Shown: positions 1 through 4,419, counted from the stretch's first letter. The stretch: DNA of 5,343 bases from JACQSU01 sp964359785 (GCA_964359785.1 CAYHWL010000103.1:1-5343), one strand, 5' to 3'. A program made the numbers and translations. The notes: generated by a model not told the origin, from the sequence alone.

Positions 1-975
1 GGAGTGGCAGGAAACAGGACAAGCATGTGCCTTGTGCCGCTCATAGGCGCGGCAGGACTATCCATGCCAAAGACAAGCTCACGATCCATCACAAGCCCCG
101 CAGGCACAGCTGACGCGATGGAAGTGCTTGCGCCAGTCACATTCCCCGTGGCCAAGATGGAATCCATCGCACGCAAAGTAGGAGTGTTCCTGGTCTGGGG
201 CGGCGGAGCGAACCTTGCAAGCGCAGACGACAAACTCATCAAGGTACGAAACGCATTATCACTCGATCCTGAAGGGATGCTGCTTGCCAGCATACTAGCA
301 AAGAAGGCCGCGGTGCACGCGACCCATGTCCTAATCGACATACCAGTCGGGCCGCATACAAAGATAAGGACGCATGCCCAAGCGATGCACCTCAAAAGAC
401 ACTTTGTCGCTCTTGGAAGACTGCTTGGCATGAAATGCCATGTCATCATCACTGACGGAACACAGCCAATCGGCAAGGGAATAGGTCCTGCGCTTGAAGC
501 TAGAGACGCGCTCTATATCTTGAAACGGGATCCAAGACGTCCGCTTGACCTTGAGAAAAAAGTGCTCATGATGGCCGCTATCCTTCTTGAGATAGCCGGC
601 AAGAAGAACCCCTCCAAATTGGCACGGGAACTGCTAGAGAATGGCGCCGCCTACGAGAAGATGCAGGAGATGATAAAAGCGCAAGGAGGAGACCCATTCG
701 TGCAACCAGACAAGATCGCAGTCGGAGAATTCCAAAAAGATGTCGTAGCCACGCGCGATGGGGAAATCAAGGTGATCAACAACAGCATAATCTCACGCAT
801 CGCGAGGATAGCCGGAGCCCCAATCGATAGAGGGGCTGGGATATGCCTGCATAAACATGTCGGCGATAAGGTGCGGAGGGGAAAAGCGATATTCACGATA
901 CACGCACAATCTGCGGCAAAACTCGCCTTTGCCCTAGAGATAAGCCAAAAGACTCCGGCCGTAGAGATAAGATAA
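1..975 (+). CDS. deoA: AMP phosphorylase (archaeal thymidine phosphorylase family), 5'-truncated
   Basis: The reading frame is open at the left edge, so the gene starts outside the window; the GTG at 4 is probably internal. About 324 residues are visible against roughly 500 for the archaeal family, so the N-terminal third is missing. The thymidine phosphorylase family signature (PKTSSRSITSPAGTADAMEV) is near the visible start, followed by the conserved VWGGGANLASADD, DIPVGPHTK, GTQPIGKGIGPALEARDAL and C-terminal RIARIAGAPIDRGAGI segments. In archaea this enzyme converts AMP (also CMP/UMP) and phosphate to the base and ribose 1,5-bisphosphate, feeding the pentose bisphosphate route to R15P isomerase and form III RuBisCO. 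Neither partner lies in the window. The stop is TAA at 973-975, and a minus-strand ORF converges on it. The family call is strong. Choosing AMP phosphorylase over a bacterial-type thymidine phosphorylase rests on resemblance to archaeal sequences and on context. Confidence 0.93.
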   Translation, partial: GVAGNRTSMCLVPLIGAAGLSMPKTSSRSITSPAGTADAMEVLAPVTFPVAKMESIARKVGVFLVWGGGANLASADDKLIKVRNALSLDPEGMLLASILAKKAAVHATHVLIDIPVGPHTKIRTHAQAMHLKRHFVALGRLLGMKCHVIITDGTQPIGKGIGPALEARDALYILKRDPRRPLDLEKKVLMMAAILLEIAGKKNPSKLARELLENGAAYEKMQEMIKAQGGDPFVQPDKIAVGEFQKDVVATRDGEIKVINNSIISRIARIAGAPIDRGAGICLHKHVGDKVRRGKAIFTIHAQSAAKLAFALEISQKTPAVEIR

Positions 976-988
976 GAACAGAAAAAAC

Positions 989-1222
989 TCACCAGGCGCC
1001 GCTTTCTGGATAGTTGAGATTCTGGGTGTAGATATCCCCTGTCAATCCCACATATCGACGTTGCATCGCCTCATGATAACATTCCATCACATTATTGCAC
1101 CTGTCTAGAGGCATGACCACATCTAGTATTTTCGCAAGTAATTTCGCATCATAAGGGATTTCGTGGTGCATGATCCTCTCGGCAAGTGTCGTCATCTCGT
1201 GGACCTTGGATTCGTCTGTCAT
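989..1222 (-). CDS. Small hypothetical protein beside the tRNA array
   Basis: This ORF encodes 77 residues, starting MTDESKVHEMTTLAERIM and ending YPESGAW. I do not recognise a family. It is mostly helical in character, with amphipathic stretches (TTLAERIMHHEI, DAKLLAKILDVVMPL) and two cysteines, and has no signal peptide or membrane segment. The frame is open further upstream to a GTG at 1318, but that extension is translated partly from the tRNA-derived repeat and is unlikely to be real. I chose the ATG at 1220-1222 because a TATA-like element (TCTTTTAT on the minus strand, 1246-1253) is centred about 27 bp upstream. That is the spacing of a leaderless archaeal transcript, and no Shine-Dalgarno is present. 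The stop is TGA at 989-991, convergent with the AMP phosphorylase gene. It could be cargo of whatever entered at the tRNA, or an ordinary host gene, or a chance ORF. Confidence 0.5.
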   Translation of the reverse strand: MTDESKVHEMTTLAERIMHHEIPYDAKLLAKILDVVMPLDRCNNVMECYHEAMQRRYVGLTGDIYTQNLNYPESGAW

Positions 1223-1245
1223 GATATGAGGGTGTAAATTGGAGG

Positions 1246-1253
1246 ATAAAAGA
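1246..1253 (-). promoter_or_regulatory. TATA-like box for the 77-aa ORF
   Basis: The minus-strand T/A-rich element TCTTTTAT is centred about 27 bp before the ATG at 1222, where an archaeal TATA box for a leaderless mRNA would be. It lies just outside the leftmost tRNA-derived repeat, so the ORF would not depend on the array for transcription. The match to a consensus is only approximate. Confidence 0.35.
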
Positions 1254-1263
1254 GTTGTGAAAA

Positions 1264-1282
1264 AGACGCGGCCACCCGGATT
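1264..1282 (-). repeat. Distal copy of the tRNA-Ser 3'-end direct repeat
   Basis: This exact 19-bp copy of AGACGCGGCCACCCGGATT forms the outer boundary of the array. The bases to its left (ending GTTGTGAAA) no longer match the end of the 91-bp insert. If the array arose by insertion at the tRNA, this copy is the displaced original 3' end (the attR-like or target-duplication side). It contains the acceptor 3' strand, the T-stem 3' strand and 3 nt of the T loop, so it cannot act as a tRNA on its own. Confidence 0.88.
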
Positions 1283-1318
1283 AGTCTGCGGCTGATGCCT
1301 TAGACTTTCCAAAGTCAC

Positions 1319-1418
1319 NNNNNNNNNNNNNNNNNNNNNNNNNNNNNNNNNNNNNNNNNNNNNNNNNNNNNNNNNNNNNNNNNNNNNNNNNNNNNNNNNN
1401 NNNNNNNNNNNNNNNNNN
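1319..1418. other. Assembly gap of 100 N inside the tandem array
   Basis: The run is exactly 100 N, the usual placeholder for a gap of unknown size. The left flank breaks off in the middle of an insert, inside its strong dyad, and the right flank resumes in the same insert type. Keeping the 110-bp period, the smallest sequence that would fill the gap is 19 bp (the equivalent of 1510-1528), or 19 plus a multiple of 110. With 100 N the two repeats are 191 bp apart, which is not a multiple of the unit, so the N length is not a measured one. Confidence 0.95.
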
Positions 1419-1454
1419 AACCGGGATACAATCGGTTCAAATCTGGAGAATAAT

Positions 1455-1564
1455 AGACGCGGCCACCCGGATTAGTCTGCGGCTGATGCCTTAGACTTTC
1501 CAAAGTCACTGTGGTGACATTTGGAATGAACCGGGATACAATCGGTTCAAATCTGGAGAATAAT
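1455..1564. repeat. Complete 110-bp array unit (19-bp repeat plus 91-bp insert)
   Basis: This is the only uninterrupted unit. It holds the 19-bp repeat at 1455-1473 and the insert at 1474-1564. The insert has a 5-bp stem AGTCT/AGACT at 1474-1478 and 1493-1497. It overlaps GACTTT/AAAGTC (1494-1499 and 1502-1507), and then a longer dyad with arms TTCCAAA plus GTCAC (1498-1509) and GTGAC plus TTTGGAA (1514-1526), loop TGTG and one bulged A. A further stem, GAACCG/CGGTTC, lies at 1528-1533 and 1543-1548. No ORF of note, no terminal inverted repeats and no recognisable transposase fragment are present. The stems are mutually exclusive in part. Confidence 0.85.
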
Positions 1565-1567
1565 AGA

Positions 1568-1651
1568 CGCGGCCACCCGGATTTGAACCGGGAGATCCCG
1601 AAGGAAAGCAGCTCTCAAGGCTGCCGCAGTACCGGGTTGTGCCATGGCCGC
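1568..1651 (-). tRNA. tRNA-Ser (anticodon UGA)
   Basis: An 84-nt type II tRNA can be folded by eye on the minus strand. The acceptor stem is GCGGCCA/TGGCCGC (1645-1651 with 1569-1575), all seven pairs Watson-Crick, with discriminator G at 1568 and no encoded CCA. The D arm has a 3-bp GCA/TGC stem and a loop with the conserved GG. The anticodon stem is GCAGC/GCTGC, with loop CTTGAGA and anticodon TGA at 1615-1617. A long variable arm has a TTCC/GGGA stem, and the T arm is CCCGG-TTCAAAT-CCGGG. A long variable arm, a G discriminator and UGA together give serine, reading UCA codons. I see no intron. The last 16 nt are duplicated downstream in the tandem array; the tRNA gene itself is intact, as expected when an element uses a tRNA 3' end as its target and restores it. 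Confidence 0.95.
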
Positions 1652-1695
1652 ACAAAGGAATTGTCCTCTGCCAACAAAAGGCAATTAGACGCTGG

Positions 1696-1724
1696 TTTAT
1701 TAGATTACCCCTTACCTTTATAAA
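1696..1724 (-). promoter_or_regulatory. Possible tRNA-Ser promoter region
   Basis: Two TATA-like elements lie upstream of the tRNA on the minus strand: CTAATAAA (1696-1703), about 48 bp before the mature 5' end, and the stronger TTTATAAA (1717-1724), about 70 bp before it. The first would give a 5' leader of about 20 nt, the second about 40 nt, to be removed by RNase P. Which one is used cannot be told from sequence. TTTATAAA is self-complementary, so it could also serve the plus strand, but no plus-strand start codon is suitably placed. Confidence 0.3.
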
Positions 1725-1773
1725 GTACCCCTCACCTAGTAGTATCAGTATACCCTTGAATGTCAATTCAATC

Positions 1774-1804
1774 GTATAACTAAACGTAAGAATACGAAAC
1801 GAGG
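1774..1804 (+). promoter_or_regulatory. Possible promoter and SD of the 49-aa zinc-ribbon gene
   Basis: GTATAACTA at 1774-1782 is a TATA-like element about 39 bp before the ATG at 1817, which would leave a leader of roughly 12-15 nt. A GAGG at 1801-1804 could serve as a ribosome binding site, although it is 12 nt from the ATG, a little far. The same 39-bp arrangement with an SD is seen at the next gene. Confidence 0.3.
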
Positions 1805-1816
1805 AATGAGTAAAAC

Positions 1817-1966
1817 ATGGGATTCCAAGGAAGAGATTTTGGACCAAGAACAATGCACAAGGCGACATGCAGCGAGTGCCAGAAAGAATGTGAAGTGCCT
1901 TTCAAGCCTACCGAAGGCAAGCCAGTCTATTGCAGAGACTGCTTCCAAAAGCACAAGAAATTCTAA
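1817..1966 (+). CDS. Small CxxC zinc-ribbon protein (49 aa)
   Basis: The ORF encodes 49 residues, starting MGFQGRDFGPRTMHKATCSECQ and ending YCRDCFQKHKKF. It has two CxxC knuckles, CSEC at residues 18-21 and CRDC at residues 39-42, spaced as in a small treble-clef or zinc-ribbon fold. Between them is EVPFKPTEGKPVYC, a motif I associate with short CxxC proteins widespread in DPANN archaea and candidate phyla bacteria, for which no function is established. The basic C-terminus (QKHKKF) and a fold of this size suit nucleic-acid or ribosome binding, but that is inference. The stop is TAA at 1964-1966, followed by a long T-rich tract. The ORF is too short for default gene finders, but the motif makes it convincing. 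Confidence 0.85.
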   Translation: MGFQGRDFGPRTMHKATCSECQKECEVPFKPTEGKPVYCRDCFQKHKKF

Positions 1967-1975
1967 GTTCTAATC

Positions 1976-1997
1976 CTTATTTTTTATTTTTTTATAT
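1976..1997 (+). terminator. T-rich terminator after the zinc-ribbon gene
   Basis: Starting about 10 nt past the stop codon, the plus strand carries a run of T broken only by single A residues. Archaeal RNA polymerase terminates at such oligo-U tracts without a hairpin. It separates the zinc-ribbon gene from the membrane-protein gene. Confidence 0.55.
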
Positions 1998-2005
1998 CAG
2001 TATTC

Positions 2006-2040
2006 TTAAATACCCTAGAATGCGGCATAATCTTGAGGTG
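2006..2040 (+). promoter_or_regulatory. TATA-like box and SD of the 70-aa membrane protein gene
   Basis: TTAAATA at 2006-2012 lies about 39 bp before the ATG at 2048. A clear Shine-Dalgarno sequence, GAGGTG at 2035-2040, sits 7 nt before it. Together they point to a short leadered mRNA and fix the start codon. This differs from the hydrolase gene immediately downstream, which appears leaderless. Confidence 0.5.
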
Positions 2041-2047
2041 AATCTTA

Positions 2048-2260
2048 ATGGCAAAGAAAATGATGGATTCAGGAGCATGCTGCCTATGCAAATGCCACTC
2101 GAGCGCAAAATGGCTCAAGACACTGGCATTATTATTGCTTGGAGCATACGGTCTATATGTCGCGAATTTCGAGGCATGGATGTACATGGTGTATTGGGTG
2201 CTTGTCGTGGTAGGCGCGATGAAAGCGGCTGTCCACCTATGCAAGTGCTGTTGTGAGTAA
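2048..2260 (+). CDS. Cysteine-rich two-helix membrane protein (70 aa)
   Basis: I recognise no family. The protein begins MAKKMMDSGACCLCKCHSS and ends CKCCCE. Two hydrophobic segments, about residues 22-39 and 44-61, are joined by a short NFEAW turn, so a helical hairpin in the membrane is expected. Four cysteines precede the first helix (residues 11, 12, 14, 16) and four follow the second (65, 67, 68, 69), with His17 and His63 nearby. In a hairpin topology both cysteine clusters would lie on the same face of the membrane, and the lysines beside the first cluster favour the cytoplasm. A metal-binding or disulfide-linked role is possible but unproven. The start is fixed by GAGGTG 7 nt upstream. 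Translation stops with TAA 33 bp before the hydrolase gene, which has its own promoter. Confidence 0.75.
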   Translation: MAKKMMDSGACCLCKCHSSAKWLKTLALLLLGAYGLYVANFEAWMYMVYWVLVVVGAMKAAVHLCKCCCE

Positions 2261-2262
2261 AG

Positions 2263-2269
2263 ATTATAT
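2263..2269 (+). promoter_or_regulatory. TATA box of the hydrolase gene, leaderless type
   Basis: ATTATAT is centred about 27-28 bp upstream of the ATG at 2294. No purine-rich ribosome binding site is present in the intervening CCTAGACTTGTTTTC region, so transcription would start at or next to the A of ATG. Confidence 0.55.
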
Positions 2270-2293
2270 CCTAGACTTGTTTTCTTTTCATTT

Positions 2294-3058
2294 ATGAGAA
2301 CTGCTCTAGTTTTATCACTGTTGCTTTTATTAGCCGCCTGCCAGACGCAGATAATCACCAGTGACCCAGCCAAGGCCGTTATCCTACCTGCGCAAATAAG
2401 GAACCCGGCACAACCAATGGATCTAGTCCCCCATTTTGGTGAGATAACAATAAAGACCGTCGATGGTCTCAATATCAGCGGGACGCTATATGGCAATGAA
2501 AGCCGGGATGGCATCGTCATGGTACATCAGATGGGAAAAGACCGGGAATCCTGGAAGCCGATCATCCACAAGCTCAAGAACAAGTACAAGATATTGACCA
2601 TCGACTTGCGCGGCCATGGGAAAAGCCAAGGGGATATCACCAAATTCACAGACGGAGATTACCAAAAGTTCCCAAACGATGTGCAGGCCGCCGCGTTTTA
2701 TCTTAAACGGATAGGTGTCAAGAATATAGCCATTGTAGGCGCCAGCATAGGCGCCAACGCGGCATTGCAGTATGCCGTGAAGGATGAGAATGTCAGCACC
2801 CTTGTTTTGCTTTCTCCCGGAATACAGTATCATGGGATCGACAGCATCAAACCAGCCACGAGATACTCAAACGCCATGTTGCTTGTGAGCGGCAACGCGG
2901 ACAAATACTCCACTTCGACAGTGAACACGCTCCGATATGCGCATCCAAACGCCAAACTAGTAACCTACTCCACAAGCGCGCATGGGACAGAGATATTTGG
3001 CCGAAATGTCGGACTTGAAGACGAAATATACTCATGGTTAGACACGCATCTTGGATAA
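2294..3058 (+). CDS. Lipoprotein alpha/beta hydrolase
   Basis: The 254-residue protein begins with a lipoprotein-like signal, MRTALVLSLLLLLAACQ, in which LAAC places the lipidated cysteine at residue 16, so it is probably anchored outside the cytoplasmic membrane. The hydrolase domain covers about residues 48-254. It has an HQMG segment (78-81) at the oxyanion-hole position, the DLRGHGKS motif (104-111), the nucleophile elbow GASIG with Ser151, a VSGNAD strand end with Asp203 as likely acid, and His230 in SAHGTEIF. All three catalytic positions seem present. The substrate is unknown; ester or peptide-like hydrolysis, as in dienelactone-hydrolase or prolyl-oligopeptidase relatives, is the general expectation. 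The TATA box fits a leaderless transcript starting at 2294. The TAA at 3056-3058 is one base from the convergent acylphosphatase stop. Confidence 0.9.
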   Translation: MRTALVLSLLLLLAACQTQIITSDPAKAVILPAQIRNPAQPMDLVPHFGEITIKTVDGLNISGTLYGNESRDGIVMVHQMGKDRESWKPIIHKLKNKYKILTIDLRGHGKSQGDITKFTDGDYQKFPNDVQAAAFYLKRIGVKNIAIVGASIGANAALQYAVKDENVSTLVLLSPGIQYHGIDSIKPATRYSNAMLLVSGNADKYSTSTVNTLRYAHPNAKLVTYSTSAHGTEIFGRNVGLEDEIYSWLDTHLG

Positions 3059-3059
3059 G

Positions 3060-3326
3060 TCAGACCATACGAAAACCAGCCTGCGGCTCCTCCTCAACCT
3101 GGTTGATCTTCACTGCCAAAACCCTCGCTGTCGGAGGGCCTATTCTTGCCCAATCGATGAACTGGTCCACATTCTGTTTTGGACCCTGTATAAGAATCTC
3201 CACAGTGCCATCTGGATTGTTCTTGGCATAGCCTCGCACAAGGAGCCTCGCGGCCGCCCTAAAAGCGCCGGCACGGAAACCGACACCCTGGACATCCCCT
3301 GAAATAATAAGTTGATACGAAAGCAT
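3060..3326 (-). CDS. acyP: Acylphosphatase
   Basis: This complete protein of 88 residues has the usual length for the family and no added domain. The phosphate-binding loop GDVQGVGFR is at residues 10-18, with Arg18 as the phosphate-binding arginine. The second signature, GYAKNNPDGTVEI, is at 32-44, with Asn36 as the catalytic asparagine. The rest (IQGP, then FIDWARIGPPTARV) follows the standard ferredoxin-like fold. The enzyme hydrolyses carboxyl-phosphate mixed anhydrides such as acetyl phosphate or 1,3-bisphosphoglycerate in the cytoplasm. The ATG at 3324-3326 is 2 nt after the stop of the HTH-CBS gene and has no SD, so it is probably translated by coupling in a three-gene operon. The longer upstream frame is the shadow of that gene. 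The stop is TGA at 3060-3062. Confidence 0.95.
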   Translation of the reverse strand: MLSYQLIISGDVQGVGFRAGAFRAAARLLVRGYAKNNPDGTVEILIQGPKQNVDQFIDWARIGPPTARVLAVKINQVEEEPQAGFRMV

Positions 3327-3328
3327 CT

Positions 3329-3871
3329 TTAGTCTAGCAATTTGGAGATCACATCGGCTTTTGTGATGATCCCCAAGAGCACTCCTTCCTCCACCACAAG
3401 CACAGCAGGATAATGCAAGAGCATTGTCATCACAGCTTGACAAGGCGATGACGGATCGACAAGAGGAGGACAGGCCGCCATCGTCTCTCTCACGGTCTTT
3501 GCCTTCTTCTTTTTTTGGACGCTGGATAAAAGGGTATCTTCTGTCACGATACCCACCAATTTGTCTTTCTCGATCACTGGAATCTGGCTTATCTTGTGGG
3601 CATGCATAGTTGCGGCGGCTTTGCCTAAAGATTCATGCGCGTCAATCATGATAACATCCTTGCTCATGAGTTCACTTGCGCAAGGCTGGGCATGCTTTGC
3701 CATGCGCTCCAGCTCATCAAGGATGTGCTTGCCTTTCGAGAAAGACGGCTCAATCCTGCCAGTCTCAAGCTTCGCGATCAAGCTTTGCGAGACACCGAAT
3801 CTCTTCGCCAGATCTTCCTGGGTCAAATCAAGCTTCTTCCGAATCAATCTTACATTCGACAATGAATTCAT
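3329..3871 (-). CDS. HTH (XRE-type)-CBS pair transcriptional regulator
   Basis: The protein has 180 residues. An N-terminal Cro/C1-type helix-turn-helix covers about residues 5-42, with the typical LTQEDLAKRFGVSQSLIAKLETG pattern (split here only by helix turns). It is followed by a short linker and two CBS domains: about 66-117 (ELMSKDVIMIDAHESL to PVIEKDKLVGIVTEDTL) and about 127-180 (VRETMAACPPLVDP to GVLLGIITKADVISKLL). HTH-CBS proteins of this layout are common in archaea. CBS pairs bind adenine nucleotides or similar ligands, so a nucleotide-responsive DNA-binding regulator is likely; its targets are unknown, and its own operon is a natural candidate. The start ATG overlaps the upstream stop (ATGA, 3868-3871), and GGGAGG at 3879-3884 gives a clear SD 7 nt away. 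A lysine-rich linker (QKKKKAK) lies between the two CBS domains. Confidence 0.92.
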   Translation of the reverse strand: MNSLSNVRLIRKKLDLTQEDLAKRFGVSQSLIAKLETGRIEPSFSKGKHILDELERMAKHAQPCASELMSKDVIMIDAHESLGKAAATMHAHKISQIPVIEKDKLVGIVTEDTLLSSVQKKKKAKTVRETMAACPPLVDPSSPCQAVMTMLLHYPAVLVVEEGVLLGIITKADVISKLLD

Positions 3872-4419
3872 TTAGACGCCTCCCTGCATAATTCACACAT
3901 CAACTGACCTTGCAATGGCATCAGTTCATCATCATAATTGCCGCAAGCCTGGCAGATGCCTTCTCTTGGCTTCAAGATATGAGTGAGCTTGGATTCCTCT
4001 TCGGCAATGGTGATCTTGTCCACCAAAATCTCGAATAATTGAGGCTGGATCTTGAGGATATCTTTTATCGTCAAGAGGCCAATTAGTTTTTTGCCTTCTA
4101 TAACCGGAAGATGGCGGATATCATGGTCTTTCATGACATGGACTGCCTCGAAGATATCGACTCCTGGCTTGATCGTGATGATCTCTTGGACCATGACGTC
4201 TTTGGCGACGCTTTTTTTTGGATCGAGGCCTTCTGCGATAGCTTTTCTCACAAGGTCGCGTTCCGTGATGATACCTGCCAGACTCTCTCCTGTTTTGATG
4301 ATAAGCGAGCCGACATGCTTCTCTTTCATGAGCTTTGCGCAATCCGACACAGTAGAATCCAATCCGACATAGACCGGAAGCCTAGTCATCGCATCACCGA
4401 CTTTTATCCCTGTCTCCAT
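3868..4419 (-). CDS. CBS-pair protein with C-terminal zinc ribbon
   Basis: The protein has 183 residues. The first CBS domain spans about 7-61 (VGDAMTRLPVYVGLDSTVSDC to AGIITERDLVRKAI) and the second about 72-125 (AKDVMVQEIITIKPGVDI to LIGLLTIKDILKI). A C-terminal metal site follows, CQAC at 156-159 and CELC at 175-178, fitting a single zinc ribbon. The combination of CBS pair and zinc ribbon is a known archaeal architecture; nucleotide binding by the CBS pair is expected, and the ribbon may contact nucleic acid or a partner protein. It is the first gene of the operon with the HTH-CBS regulator and acylphosphatase, and overlaps the former by 4 nt. No SD precedes the ATG at 4419, but a TATA box about 28 bp upstream suggests a leaderless mRNA. 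Confidence 0.92.
   Translation of the reverse strand: METGIKVGDAMTRLPVYVGLDSTVSDCAKLMKEKHVGSLIIKTGESLAGIITERDLVRKAIAEGLDPKKSVAKDVMVQEIITIKPGVDIFEAVHVMKDHDIRHLPVIEGKKLIGLLTIKDILKIQPQLFEILVDKITIAEEESKLTHILKPREGICQACGNYDDELMPLQGQLMCELCREASK
3879..3884 (-). promoter_or_regulatory. Internal Shine-Dalgarno of the HTH-CBS gene
   Basis: GGGAGG on the minus strand lies inside the last codons of the CBS/zinc-ribbon gene, 7 nt before the overlapping ATG at 3871. It supports that start and independent re-initiation on the polycistronic mRNA. Confidence 0.7.

Larger units (their letters stand above)
1264..1583. repeat. Tandem array of tRNA-Ser 3'-end repeats with 91-bp inserts (interrupted by assembly gap)
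   Basis: A 19-bp direct repeat, AGACGCGGCCACCCGGATT on the plus strand, occurs without mismatch at 1264-1282, 1455-1473 and 1565-1583. The last copy is the 3' end of the intact serine tRNA gene (16 nt of tRNA) plus 3 bp of downstream flank. Between the second and third copies lies a 91-bp insert (1474-1564), giving a 110-bp unit. The sequence right of the first repeat (1283-1318) is identical to the start of this insert, and the sequence left of the second repeat (1419-1454) is identical to its end. At least two copies of the same insert are therefore present, separated by the N run. Left of 1264 the sequence is unique. The layout is unique DNA, repeat, insert, repeat, insert, repeat/tRNA. 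The copy number is unknown because the gap lies inside the array. Confidence 0.9.

Noticed and set aside
1223..1318. N-terminal extension of the 77-aa ORF to a GTG at 1318
   Set aside because: The added residues are translated from the tRNA-derived repeat and the insert. The frame also runs into N, and a TATA-like box sits at the right distance for the internal ATG.
1484..1497. C/D-box guide RNA suggested by CTGATG in the insert
   Set aside because: There is no paired C and D box set with a guide-length spacing; the match is too short to mean anything.
1474..1564. A second complete tRNA gene on the plus strand within the insert
   Set aside because: A T-arm-like segment is present but its stem is poorly paired, and I could find no matching acceptor stem, D arm or 7-nt anticodon loop.
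1264..1583. Canonical CRISPR array
   Set aside because: The inserts are identical rather than unique spacers, are 91 bp long, the repeat is a tRNA 3' end, and no cas gene is present. Only the repeat-insert layout is CRISPR-like.
1511..1723. Plus-strand ORF of 70 codons antisense to the tRNA
   Set aside because: It is a chance frame through the array and the antisense of the tRNA, with no protein-like features.
1506..1868. Minus-strand ORF of about 120 codons across the tRNA gene
   Set aside because: It reads straight through the tRNA and the promoter of the zinc-ribbon gene; phrases such as GSNPGGRV and SPDLNR are typical spurious translations of tRNA T arms.
1984..2520. Minus-strand ORF of 178 codons
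   Set aside because: It lies opposite the membrane-protein gene and the N-terminus of the lipoprotein hydrolase, both of which have clear motifs, and it has none of its own.
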